From the NCBI GenBank assembly GCA_944319815.1, contig CALUEX010000004.1:1-64000 (forward strand): DNA of 64,000 nucleotides, written 5' to 3'. Every line of letters starts with the position of its first letter. Positions within the stretch are counted from its first letter, which is position 1. The notes beneath the pieces are model-generated. The model was not told where the DNA came from. It searched no databases and was given only the letters and a program-made list of their open reading frames with translations. A program made the translations under genes and the position numbers. Source of the stretch: an uncultured Prevotella sp. (GTDB lineage: Bacteria; Bacteroidota; Bacteroidia; Bacteroidales; Bacteroidaceae). Below are positions 8,670-16,270 of the stretch, piece by piece.

Positions 8670-9482
8670 ATGAAGAAAGCCTTATTGTATCTTTTTTATT
8701 TCATATTGGTTATGTTCGTTGCCCAGTGGGCTGTCTATTTCGTGTGGATGTTAGCCTCGGGCAGCAGTGTTGACGACGTGCTCCGTGTGTTCGGCGGAGG
8801 CAACGCGGCGGCCATAACACCGGCCATGACAGTGGCGGCGTCGGCCCTTTCAAGTGCGGCGGTCATCGGCCTGTTCGCATGGAGGCGCTTTGCCCCCATG
8901 TCTCCCGTCTACCTGCGCACGCGCCAGTGGGGCGTGTTTTTCTGGTGCACCGTAGCCTCATTGGGCACAATCATACCGTCGGCGTGGCTGCAGGAGCTCC
9001 TGCCGGAACTTCCAGACCTGTCCGGCGACACGTTCAAGGCCATGATGGACAACCGCTACGGCTACTTCGTGCTGTGCCTCCTCGTGCCCTTCGCAGAGGA
9101 AGTAGCGTTCCGCGGTGCAGTGCTTCGCTCCCTTCTTGGCTCGTTCAGGAACCATTGGGCTGCCATAGCCATATCCGCCGTGTTCTTTGCCGTGGTTCAC
9201 GGCAACCCCGTGCAGATGCCCCATGCCTTCCTCGTAGGGCTGCTTCTCGGTTGGATGTATTACCGTACAGGCAGCATCCTGCCCGGCGTCGTGCTCCATT
9301 GGGTCAACAACACCGTGGTTTATGTGGTCTATACGCTGTACCCGTATATGGCAGATGCGAGCCTGCAGCAGATTTTCGGCGGCAACACCAATAACATGGT
9401 GCTGTCCGTCATATTCTCGATGTTCATACTCCTGCCGGCCATTTACCAGCTGAACGTGAACATGAAAAAAGCGGGAAATTAA
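8670..9482 (+). CDS. CPBP-family intramembrane glutamic endopeptidase
   Basis: A 270-aa multi-pass membrane protein. The family active-site motifs are present: EEVAFR (E143, E144, R148), histidine 177 in the FFAVVHG segment, and H210 with WVNN after it. These proteins are homologous to the eukaryotic CAAX prenyl protease Rce1, but in bacteria their substrates are mostly unknown; several act in bacteriocin immunity or membrane-protein turnover. It probably shares a transcript with ribF. A long word-array inverted repeat directly follows its stop. Confidence 0.9.
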   Translation: MKKALLYLFYFILVMFVAQWAVYFVWMLASGSSVDDVLRVFGGGNAAAITPAMTVAASALSSAAVIGLFAWRRFAPMSPVYLRTRQWGVFFWCTVASLGTIIPSAWLQELLPELPDLSGDTFKAMMDNRYGYFVLCLLVPFAEEVAFRGAVLRSLLGSFRNHWAAIAISAVFFAVVHGNPVQMPHAFLVGLLLGWMYYRTGSILPGVVLHWVNNTVVYVVYTLYPYMADASLQQIFGGNTNNMVLSVIFSMFILLPAIYQLNVNMKKAGN

Positions 9483-9503
9483 GAGTTTAAGAGTAGGGTA
9501 GTC

Positions 9504-9575
9504 AAGAATTAAGGGTTAAGGATTAAGAAAATATGCAACACGGCTATTTTCCTTAATCCTTAACCCTTAATTCTT
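9504..9575. terminator. long inverted repeat between convergent genes (TTAAG words)
   Basis: The arms 9504-9532 and 9546-9575 match over 29 bases with a single inserted C. They consist of iterated AATTAAG/GGTTAAGG words and are separated by a 13-nt loop. The placement between the convergent CPBP and lipoprotein genes suggests a bidirectional terminator. Confidence 0.7.
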
Positions 9576-9583
9576 AGTTGTTT

Positions 9584-9805
9584 TTACGCAGTAAGCCAGC
9601 CGTCATGGTAGAACGTCCCGCCCGGCTGCGAGGCGTCAGCCCATCCGTGCGGATGCGGCGGACGTTTGTGCGGTTTCTTCTTTTTGGGCTTGTGCTTCTT
9701 GTGGTGCGGCGGCTTCGGGTGGTCGCGGTGGACCACGCATCCCGTACAGAGCAATGCCCCTATGATGGCCACTATCATGATTTTAAGGTGAGCAACAGTC
9801 TTCAT
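9584..9805 (-). CDS. small Lys/His/Pro-rich lipoprotein
   Basis: A 73-aa protein with a hydrophobic signal sequence ending in LLCTGC, a plausible lipobox with Cys22 as the lipidated residue. The mature chain is dominated by His, Lys and Pro in a PHHKKHKPKKKKPHK stretch and ends in GWADASQPGGTFYHDGWLTA. It would sit on the periplasmic or surface face of a membrane; a strongly basic, His-rich tail could bind metal, nucleic acid or peptidoglycan. No family is recognised. A purine-rich stretch (AAGAGACT) precedes the ATG. Confidence 0.65.
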   Translation of the reverse strand: MKTVAHLKIMIVAIIGALLCTGCVVHRDHPKPPHHKKHKPKKKKPHKRPPHPHGWADASQPGGTFYHDGWLTA

Positions 9806-10240
9806 AGTCTCTTGTTTTTCTTGTCATGTTAATATGTTAAAAGTCTCTCTTTCGCGTCGATTTTGACGACGGTTTACATATATGACACGATAAAGGGCGT
9901 AAAGTAAAATCAAGTGACGACTTTTTTTACCCAAAAAGCGTGATTGGCGTGGCGTTGCCAGGCTAAGGAGCGTGCCGCCGTTGTTTCACCGTTCACGTGC
10001 CTACCTGTATCCCGCTGGCAGCCAGTCGGTTACGGGCGGCCGTGCAAAAGGCCACCTTTCGTGCCGTGAAAGATGCCCTTTTGCACGGCGTTTTGTGCCC
10101 TTTTGCGGTGCGTGAAGCCACCTTTTGCCCTGCGCCCCGCCGTAAGCTGCCGACAAGCCGCGGACGGGCATCTGTGCAAACTGCTGCACGGCGACGGACA
10201 AGAAGTGGCGGCATCATTCGTTTTTTATGGCAGATTTCAG
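9806..10240. other. intergenic region with hairpin repeat
   Basis: No gene is supported. Apart from the hairpin repeat at 10041-10128, only short unsupported frames are seen. Confidence 0.5.
10041..10086. repeat. AAAGGGCA-type hairpin repeat
   Basis: Arms CGTGCAAAAGGCCACCTTTC (10041-10060) and its partner (10067-10086) pair with two mismatches around a 6-nt loop. Further AAAAGGGCA-type words follow to about 10128. It is a member of the dispersed family whose arms vary between loci but remain complementary. Confidence 0.75.
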
Positions 10241-10248
10241 TAAATTTG
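10241..10248 (+). promoter_or_regulatory. -7 box for the serine acetyltransferase-like gene
   Basis: TAAATTTG lies 22 bp before the ATG at 10271, in an AT-rich window that contrasts with the GC-rich repeat upstream. Confidence 0.5.
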
Positions 10249-10270
10249 CAGCGGTAAAAATAGTCAGGCA

Positions 10271-10831
10271 ATGAACAAGTACACCCAATTCGCCCTGCTG
10301 TCGGCGTCAACATTGCGTATGCTGCCCCACATATTGTGGTACCTGCGGTTCAGGAAGACCATCGACGCCGACCTCGAGCAATACGGTGAGGGGCGCGGCT
10401 CGGTAGTGACGTTCATCAAGGTGTGCACACGCCAAAAGGTGTTCCGCAACCTGTTCTACTACCGGTTGGGCGAATACCGCTCGGTGTTCATAAAGTGGCT
10501 CATGCCCGAAGAGCCGACGATGCACATCACCTGCCCCGACATCGGGCCGGGATGCCACCTTGAGCACACTTACGCCACATACCTCAATGCCGACCGCATA
10601 GGGCGCAACTTCTACTGCCTGCACCTCGTCACCCTCGGCAACGGGCGTGACGGCCGTCCCACGATAGGCGACAACGTAAGGATTTACACAGGCGCAACGG
10701 TGTTCGGCAAGGTGACAATCGGCGACAACGCCACAATAGCCGCCGGCACGGTGGTTCGCAAGGATGTGCCCCCAGGGTGCACCGTGGCCGGCAACCCGGC
10801 GGAGATAATAAAGGAGGGAAGGAGTAAGTAG
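10271..10831 (+). CDS. serine acetyltransferase-like hexapeptide transferase
   Basis: A 186-aa protein. The N-terminal half is mostly helical and carries FYYRLGEYR, and the C-terminal half is a left-handed beta-helix of hexapeptide repeats (IGDNVRIYTGATVFG then TIGDNATIAAGTVV) closed by the PAEIIK loop. This resembles CysE-like serine O-acetyltransferases and related capsule or LPS acetyltransferases. Catalytic histidines are plausible around residues 97 and 117. A second, different hexapeptide transferase follows after a 35-bp perfect hairpin, suggesting a surface-polysaccharide context, but no glycosyltransferase is adjacent. The exact substrate is open. Confidence 0.8.
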   Translation: MNKYTQFALLSASTLRMLPHILWYLRFRKTIDADLEQYGEGRGSVVTFIKVCTRQKVFRNLFYYRLGEYRSVFIKWLMPEEPTMHITCPDIGPGCHLEHTYATYLNADRIGRNFYCLHLVTLGNGRDGRPTIGDNVRIYTGATVFGKVTIGDNATIAAGTVVRKDVPPGCTVAGNPAEIIKEGRSK

Positions 10832-10899
10832 AGAAGGAGTAAGTAGGTATGTTTAAGTAGTAAGCTACTTACTCCTTCTCTACTTACTCCTTCCCTCCT
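10812..10899. terminator. 35-bp perfect inverted repeat overlapping a stop codon
   Basis: Arms 10812-10846 and 10865-10899 are exact reverse complements, made of iterated AAGGAGTAAGTAG words, with an 18-nt loop and an A-rich tail after the right arm. The left arm starts inside the last seven codons of the acetyltransferase gene. The structure should terminate or strongly attenuate read-through into the next gene. Confidence 0.85.
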
Positions 10900-10921
10900 A
10901 AAAAATAAAACCAATAAAGAA

Positions 10922-11476
10922 ATGACTGAATTTGAGAAGATGCGCAGCCAGCAGCTCTACGATTTCTCCGACCCGGAGATTTTCGCGAGCCTGGAGCACG
11001 CCAAGGAGGTCTGCACGCGGTTGCAGACGATGACGATCACCTCTGACGGATACCGCGAGGTTATCGAAGACCTCGTACCGGGCATTCCTGAAGACAGCGT
11101 AATCTGCCCGCCGTTCCACTGCGACCACGGCAACGGCCTTAAAATCGGGCGCAACGTCTTCGTCAACTATAACTGCACGATGCTCGACGGAGGCCTGATA
11201 ACCCTTGAAGACAATGTCAAGGTAGGCCCTAACTGCCAGCTCTACACGCCCCATCACCCCGTTGACCACGTGCTGCGGCGCAAGACCGTCGAGACGGCTT
11301 ACCCCGTGACCATAGGCGAGGACACGTGGCTCGGCGGCGGCGTAATCGTATGCCCAGGAGTCACCATAGGCAAGCGGTGCATCATCGGGGCTGGCAGCGT
11401 GGTGACGAAAGACATTCCCGACGACTGCGTTGCCGTTGGCAACCCCGCAAGGGTTATCAAGAAAATAAAGAATTGA
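10922..11476 (+). CDS. maltose/galactoside O-acetyltransferase-like protein
   Basis: A 184-aa left-handed beta-helix acetyltransferase of the Maa/LacA/NodL type. An N-terminal helical cap with MRSQQLYD precedes hexapeptide coils. The catalytic histidine region reads LYTPHHPVD, and the C-terminal coil contains GGGVIVCPGVTIG then GAGSVVTKDIPDD and the final PARVIK. It should transfer acetyl from acetyl-CoA to a sugar hydroxyl in the cytoplasm. Length and motif spacing are normal for the family. The natural acceptor cannot be told from sequence. Confidence 0.88.
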   Translation: MTEFEKMRSQQLYDFSDPEIFASLEHAKEVCTRLQTMTITSDGYREVIEDLVPGIPEDSVICPPFHCDHGNGLKIGRNVFVNYNCTMLDGGLITLEDNVKVGPNCQLYTPHHPVDHVLRRKTVETAYPVTIGEDTWLGGGVIVCPGVTIGKRCIIGAGSVVTKDIPDDCVAVGNPARVIKKIKN

Positions 11477-11577
11477 GGATTAAGGGTTAATAAAAATAGC
11501 TTTGCTGGCAACGGCAGGGCATATTTCCTTAACTCTTAATCATTAATTCTTATATCATTAACTCTCAATCCTTAATT
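11471..11577. terminator. imperfect word-array inverted repeat
   Basis: AATTGAGGATTAAGGGTTAA at 11471-11490 pairs with 11558-11577 in 17 of 20 positions; the three differences are C-to-T changes that still allow G-U pairs in RNA. Additional TTAACTCTTAATC words lie between the arms. Confidence 0.6.
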
Positions 11578-11584
11578 TATAAAT

Positions 11585-12058
11585 ATGGAAATATTGTTTG
11601 TCTGTCTCGGGAATATCTGCCGCTCACCGGCCGCCGAGGCGATAATGAAAAAGAAGCTGGAAGACCGTTGGCCGTTGTGCGCCGACGTGCAGGTTGACTC
11701 CGCCGGCATAGGCTCTTGGCACGAAGGGCAGCTGCCCGACCGCCGTATGCGCAGCCATGGCGCGCGCCGTGGTTACGACATCAGCAGCATAGCGCGGCAG
11801 GTAAGGCCCGATGACTTCGCGCGCTTCGACTACATCTTCGGCATGGACCACGAGAACATGGCCGACCTGCGCCGCCTTGCGCGCACCGATGCGGAGCGTG
11901 CAAAGGTGATGTGTGCAGCCGACTTCATGACCCGCCATCCGCAGTACGACACCGTGCCCGACCCATATTACGGCGGCGACGGCGACTTTGAACTGGCCCT
12001 TGACCTTATTGAAGATGCCTGTGACGGCATTATCGACCGCCTGTTCAGCGTCGGTTGA
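11585..12058 (+). CDS. low-molecular-weight protein-tyrosine phosphatase
   Basis: A 157-aa protein with the LMW-PTP P-loop near the N-terminus: FVCLGNICRSP, nucleophile Cys7 and Arg13 (CX5R). The general acid loop is the VPDPYYGG segment around residue 132. Such enzymes often dephosphorylate tyrosine kinases that control exopolysaccharide export; the neighbouring acetyltransferases fit that theme loosely, but no BY-kinase is adjacent. The length is typical. Confidence 0.92.
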   Translation: MEILFVCLGNICRSPAAEAIMKKKLEDRWPLCADVQVDSAGIGSWHEGQLPDRRMRSHGARRGYDISSIARQVRPDDFARFDYIFGMDHENMADLRRLARTDAERAKVMCAADFMTRHPQYDTVPDPYYGGDGDFELALDLIEDACDGIIDRLFSVG

Positions 12059-12345
12059 GCACGGTTTTAGGCACGCTTGCCACCAACGTTTGTAAACGTT
12101 TGGTTTACACTTTGAGAGTATAGCATTTTAAAATATTGCTATTTCTGCATTTTGGCCTTGCCCCGTAGCGTATTTTTAGACTTTTTTCCTTATCTTTGCA
12201 TAAGGCTATCTGCACCCGGGCAATCGCGTCTAAGCCCGCTTCCCGCTCGTTAGTGCAGCTGTAGCCGACCGTGGAAAATGGTTGTAGAGTTCGGACATTC
12301 TTGTCTTAATGGAGTGAGGCGCCATCTTGCATTTGGCGGATTGGC
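12059..12345 (+). promoter_or_regulatory. promoter and long leader of the two-component operon
   Basis: The -7 box TATCTTTG is at 12191-12198, leaving a leader of about 140 nt before the GTG at 12346. Within it, CTGCAC and GTGCAG could close a stem around 12210-12260. Upstream the word AACGTTTG occurs twice in tandem near 12083-12102. The long structured leader hints at post-transcriptional control, but nothing matches a riboswitch I know. Confidence 0.5.
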
Positions 12346-14379
12346 GTGGTCGTAAGGCGCATAGCGTGGCTTATCCCGCTCGTGCTCGTTGTCGTGCCGT
12401 GTATCGTTGCCGTCTCGTGCGGCGGCGGGCAAGGGTATGGCGACGCCCGCAGCGAGAGGCTGACGGCCGCCCTCGCCGCTGCCGACGATTCGTTGGCGGC
12501 CAATTCGCCGTGTGCCTTGGCAATGCTTGAGGCCGGTATTGACAGTGCAGCCGACAGCCTTGAGTATTATGACTGGTACTTGCGCATCATGCGTTACAGC
12601 GTGCAGCGCGACGTGCCCGACACCACGAAGCTGCGCTGGGGGCAGGTTTACGACTATCTCGCGGCCCAGGAACGCACCCCGAGGGTTGACGGCATGATGG
12701 CCGTATTGCTCAACACCAAGGGCAGTTATTATTACAAGCTGCACTACGAACCGTCCAAGGCAATACGTGCCTACGGCGAGGCTTACGCCCGGTTGTTCGG
12801 CAGTGACGCCGAGGACAGGCTTCCCGACGTGTGTGCCAACCTTGGTGATGCATACGTGTCGGCCAACGATATGCCCCGCGCCGCTTACTGGTATCGCCGC
12901 GCGTTGTTCCTTGCCGACTCGCTGAAGCTGCCCAGCGAGGCTTCGGTGAGCCTGTACATGGGGCTCGGGAGGATTTATCTCAACCTCGGAGACTTTGACT
13001 CCGCCTTGCAGTGTTACAAGAATGCGGACAGCAATTTCGGCCTGATGCCGCTCAACATGAAATACTATTTCCTGACAAACTACGGCAACTATTACTATTA
13101 TGCAGGTGATTACGCCGCCTCGCTCAAGGTCTTCAAGCGCATGAAGGCTCTGGTCGAGGCCAACGATATGCGTGAAAGCTACGAGATGTACCTATGCCTC
13201 GTCAATATGGCCGACCTCTACCTAAACCTCGGCAAGCCTGACGAGGCGCGGCGTGCGCTTGCTCCTGCCGAGGCGTTTTTCACCAAAATCGGCGACGAGA
13301 CGGCCATCTATTACTGCCACACCATACGTATGGGCCTTGCATTGAAGGCCGGCGACACCTCGTCGGTGGGCAATATCCTCCAGACCGAACACCTTACCGC
13401 GCCAATAGACTTCAACATCGTCAACATACGCCAGCGTTACCTGCGCGACTACTACGTGCGGCGCGGCGACTACGAGGCTGCCTACCGCAACCTCAGCGAC
13501 AGCATAGCGCGCAACGATTCGCTGAAACACAACGTGGCTAATATGCGCGCCTCGGAAATAATGATGCGCTACTCGCAGGACACGTTGAGGCTTCACTACG
13601 AGATGTATATGCAGGCCAAGGACGCCGACATACGCACGGCGCGGCTTTGGATATACGTTGGCGTGCTGTTGATTGTGGCCCTTGTCCTCACGTTGCTTTA
13701 CGGGTTGACCTTCGCGCGGAAGCGGAGGCTGCAGCTGCGGATGCAGTTAATGCAGCTGAGGCTGCTCAACGTGAGGTCGAGAATATCGCCCCATTTCATA
13801 TTCAACGTGCTCAACCGCAGGGTGGCCGAGGCTTCGCCCGAGGGTGCCGGCGAGTTGATGTCGCTCGTGAAGCTCATCAGGGCCAACCTGAATATGTCCG
13901 GCAAGGACTTCGTCCCGCTTAAGGAGGAACTCGACTTCGTGCGCAGCTACGTTGCCGTTGAGCGCGCCTCGCTCGGCGATGGCTTCGAGTTCGAGGTGTC
14001 GGCACCTGCCGACAGCGTGCTCGAAGCGGTGCAGGTGCCGTCGATGCTGGTGCAAATCCTCGTGGAGAATGCCATCAAGCACGGCCTGAAAGGGCGCGAG
14101 GGGAGCAAGAGGCTGCGGCTGGCTGTCGAGGTGGATGCCGCCGAGTGCCGCGTGACGGTGGCCGACAACGGGCCGGGCTTCGACATCCGGCGCAGCGACC
14201 CGTCATCGACGAAGACTGGCCTGAAGGTCGTGCGGAACACCATCAGTATGCTCAACCATGCCAACAAGCGCAAAATCAGGCTTGGCGTGAGGAACGTGCC
14301 CGCCCCGGGCGGTGGCGTCAAGGGGTGCGAGGTTACGCTCGTCGTGCCCCGTGGGCTGAAGCCCGTCTTAATGAACTGA
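12346..14379 (+). CDS. TPR-containing LytS-type sensor histidine kinase
   Basis: A 677-aa membrane kinase. A hydrophobic N-terminus ends in VAVSC, so it may be a lipoprotein or have an uncleaved anchor. Residues 60-410 are TPR-like helical repeats predicted to be periplasmic. A single membrane helix (VGVLLIVALVLTLLYGL) lies near residues 432-455. The cytoplasmic His_kinase domain has the phosphoacceptor H483 in ISPHFIFNVLN, the N box VENAIKHG near 573, and the G box ADNGPGFD near 605. It presumably senses an envelope ligand through the TPRs and phosphorylates the LytTR regulator encoded 21 bp downstream. The start is GTG; no better in-frame start is seen. Confidence 0.88.
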   Translation: MVVRRIAWLIPLVLVVVPCIVAVSCGGGQGYGDARSERLTAALAAADDSLAANSPCALAMLEAGIDSAADSLEYYDWYLRIMRYSVQRDVPDTTKLRWGQVYDYLAAQERTPRVDGMMAVLLNTKGSYYYKLHYEPSKAIRAYGEAYARLFGSDAEDRLPDVCANLGDAYVSANDMPRAAYWYRRALFLADSLKLPSEASVSLYMGLGRIYLNLGDFDSALQCYKNADSNFGLMPLNMKYYFLTNYGNYYYYAGDYAASLKVFKRMKALVEANDMRESYEMYLCLVNMADLYLNLGKPDEARRALAPAEAFFTKIGDETAIYYCHTIRMGLALKAGDTSSVGNILQTEHLTAPIDFNIVNIRQRYLRDYYVRRGDYEAAYRNLSDSIARNDSLKHNVANMRASEIMMRYSQDTLRLHYEMYMQAKDADIRTARLWIYVGVLLIVALVLTLLYGLTFARKRRLQLRMQLMQLRLLNVRSRISPHFIFNVLNRRVAEASPEGAGELMSLVKLIRANLNMSGKDFVPLKEELDFVRSYVAVERASLGDGFEFEVSAPADSVLEAVQVPSMLVQILVENAIKHGLKGREGSKRLRLAVEVDAAECRVTVADNGPGFDIRRSDPSSTKTGLKVVRNTISMLNHANKRKIRLGVRNVPAPGGGVKGCEVTLVVPRGLKPVLMN

Positions 14380-14400
14380 AAACAAACAACTGCTGACCTT

Positions 14401-15150
14401 ATGAACGTAATGATAGTAGACGACACCAAGGCTGCCATCGACTGCCTCGCCGCCAAGCTGGAGAGGTATCCCGGCGTGACGCTCTCGGCTACCGCAATGA
14501 CAGGCGAGGACGGCATCGACAAGGTGCTGAGGTACAAGCCCGAACTGCTGTTCCTTGACATGGAGCTGCCTGACATGAACGGGATAGGCTTCCTCGAGCG
14601 GGTGAAGGAGGTGTCAGACTATTGGTGCTACGTGGTAATCTATACAGCTTACGACGATTATATGCTGCCGGCTTTCAGGAACAAGGTGTTCGACTTCCTG
14701 CTGAAACCTATTGACGACGGCGAGCTCGACACCATCATGAACCGCTTTTATGCCGACCGTGACGCCGGCAGGGCCGCGGCGCCGGGTGGCAGCCAGCCCA
14801 AGGTTAACGGCGGCAAGCTGCTGTTTTACACCAATGCCGTTGACTTCAGGCTGGTGCAGATACGCGACATCTGTGTGTTCAGGTACGACCATGACGCCCG
14901 CGTGTGGACTGTCGTGGCTGCCGGGTGCGACCGTCCGCTGCGGCTGAAGCGCAGCGTCAACAAGGACGCCATACTTGCCATAGACGACAGTTTCGTGCAG
15001 GTGAGCCAGAAGTGCATCATCAACGTCAACTACCTGCTTGAGGTTCGTGACAACGTTTGTAGCTTCTACCCGCCGTTCGACGGCATCACCGACGTAAAGG
15101 TGGCCCGTTTCTTCCGCCGCAAACTGGTAAGCCGTTACAATTCGCTGTAG
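14401..15150 (+). CDS. LytTR-family response regulator
   Basis: A 249-aa two-domain regulator. The receiver domain (1-125) has the acidic pocket D7-D8, phosphoacceptor D53 in LFLDMELPD, the IYTAYDDY switch region and LKPID. The C-terminal LytTR DNA-binding domain (about 140-249) contains the DSFVQVSQKCIINVNYL segment typical of the fold. It is the cognate partner of the upstream TPR kinase. Targets are not visible here; LytTR proteins usually bind paired direct repeats. Confidence 0.92.
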   Translation: MNVMIVDDTKAAIDCLAAKLERYPGVTLSATAMTGEDGIDKVLRYKPELLFLDMELPDMNGIGFLERVKEVSDYWCYVVIYTAYDDYMLPAFRNKVFDFLLKPIDDGELDTIMNRFYADRDAGRAAAPGGSQPKVNGGKLLFYTNAVDFRLVQIRDICVFRYDHDARVWTVVAAGCDRPLRLKRSVNKDAILAIDDSFVQVSQKCIINVNYLLEVRDNVCSFYPPFDGITDVKVARFFRRKLVSRYNSL

Positions 15151-15210
15151 CCCTGTGCGTCCGCCGTTTGCGGCAGGTTGCGCCACGGGGTGCAGTCGCC
15201 CGTTTTCCCG

Positions 15211-15295
15211 TTTGTGCCCTTTCGCGTTGTAAAAGGGCACAAACGGCAGTCTAAAAGGGCACGTTTCGCATTGCGAAACGTGCCCTTTTGCAATG
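15211..15295. repeat. AAAGGGCA-type hairpin repeat, 17-bp perfect stem
   Basis: AAAAGGGCACGTTTCGC (15253-15269) pairs perfectly with 15273-15289 around a 3-nt loop. It is preceded by another GTGCCCTTTCGCG...AAAAGGGCAC pair (about 15216-15240) and followed by a GTTACGCAGCCGC flank that recurs near other family members. It lies 100 bp after the response regulator gene. Confidence 0.85.
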
Positions 15296-15384
15296 TGTTA
15301 TGGCTCAAGGTGTTACGCAGCCGCTTCCCTGCCGCCGCTCATCCCGCGCCGTACTGCAGTGTTTCCGCGTTTTGTCTTTAACTC

Positions 15385-15665
15385 CTTAGCGAGCGGGAAC
15401 AAACCCCCTTCCCAATCTCCCTGAAGGGAGGGGGAGGTTAATGAAAAGGCAGCCCCTCCCAGCCTCCCCGAGGAGAGGAGGTAGGTGAAAAGGCTATTGT
15501 CTTAACTACTTTACTACATAACTCCTTAACTCCTAAAAGGAACGGCTATTGTCTTTAACTCCTTAGCGACCGTAGGGAGCGATAACTCCTTTAACTTCTT
15601 TAACTACTGGAGAGAACTCCTTTAACTACTAATGAATGGGAACTTTGCGGACATTCATTTTTGTT
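15385..15665. repeat. composite repeat: CTCCC words plus AACTCC words
   Basis: Two modules lie in tandem. Module A is CCCTCCCAGCCTCCCCGAGG-like (about 15396-15490). Module B is a run of TAACTCCTTTAACT words (about 15500-15625) with a TTAGCGACCGTAGGGAGCG insert and a small ATGAATG...CATTCAT hairpin at its end. Very similar composites occur at 16075-16208, 18860-18990, 30990-31085, 36641-36880 and 38925-39112. Confidence 0.75.
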
Positions 15666-15731
15666 ATGTCGGCCAAAGTTTTGATTTATGTCAAAAACAT
15701 AGCTCTTTCATGCAAAAATGTGTCATATTAT

Positions 15732-15762
15732 TTTGCTGTGTGCGCAAACAGCCGTATCTTTG
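15732..15762 (+). promoter_or_regulatory. promoter of candidate RNA A
   Basis: TTTG (15732-15735), 19-nt spacer, TATCTTTG (15755-15762): a near-ideal Bacteroidetes promoter that is not followed by a credible gene. Confidence 0.75.
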
Positions 15763-15768
15763 CAACGT

Positions 15769-15992
15769 CAAAACAAGACAAATAGGTATTAGGTTCAATA
15801 GGTATTTAAGTTATAAGGTATTAAGTGTAGATTGTTATTTCAAGGATGATGCCTGCGCCGTGAGGCGATGGCGATTATGTTTAAGGTGAAAAGATATGTT
15901 TAGGTAACAGATGTTAAAACCCTGTTTGCTGTGAATACAGCAACAGGTTTCGGGGGTAGGGAAAGCATTAAACACGGCCTCCGAATTTTTTT
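15769..15992 (+). ncRNA. candidate structured RNA A
   Basis: This is an approximately 225-nt transcript by prediction. It starts near ACGTCAAAA, carries a leader of GGTATTAGG-like words, then a two-tier hairpin in which GCC pairs with GGC across a 3x3 internal loop and an inner GCC-GTGA-GGC stem has a GNRA-type loop (about 15848-15875). A second hairpin follows at 15917-15950 (AAAC-CTGTT-GCTGT and complement). An intrinsic terminator ends it: TTCGGGGG (15949-15956) with CCTCCGAA (15978-15985) and seven T residues. The only frame in the region (15632-15889) has no protein character. RNA B at 33552-33730 shares the promoter, start and GTGA hairpin. No Rfam family could be assigned. Confidence 0.6.
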
Positions 15993-16074
15993 ATGACAAC
16001 GTTTCAAAATCGACATTATATTCAGGGCGCTCCTCCGTTGACGGACGAGTGCCTTTTTCGTGGGTATAAGCCAG

Positions 16075-16210
16075 CCCCCTCCCAATCTCCCCGAAGCCCC
16101 TCCCAGCCTCCCCAAGGGGAGGAGAATGAATGAAAAGGCTAATGTCTTAACTCCTTTACTCCCTAACTCCTTAACTCCTAAAAGGAAAAGCATTTGTCTT
16201 TAACTCCTTG
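16075..16210. repeat. composite repeat upstream of the MATE gene
   Basis: Another copy of modules A and B, shorter than the one at 15385 and lacking the terminal ATGAATG hairpin. Confidence 0.7.
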
Positions 16211-16270
16211 AGGAATTATTTTTATCGGCCAAGGCTTGTATATTTAACGCAAATATATTATTTTCGCGCG

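Noticed and set aside
12059-12345. Known riboswitch in the leader of the two-component operon
   Set aside because: No conserved core of TPP, cobalamin, FMN or SAM riboswitches could be recognised.
15632-15889. 85-codon frame on the plus strand as a protein gene
   Set aside because: It starts before the strong promoter at 15732-15762 and runs into the RNA A hairpin; the sequence has no protein character.
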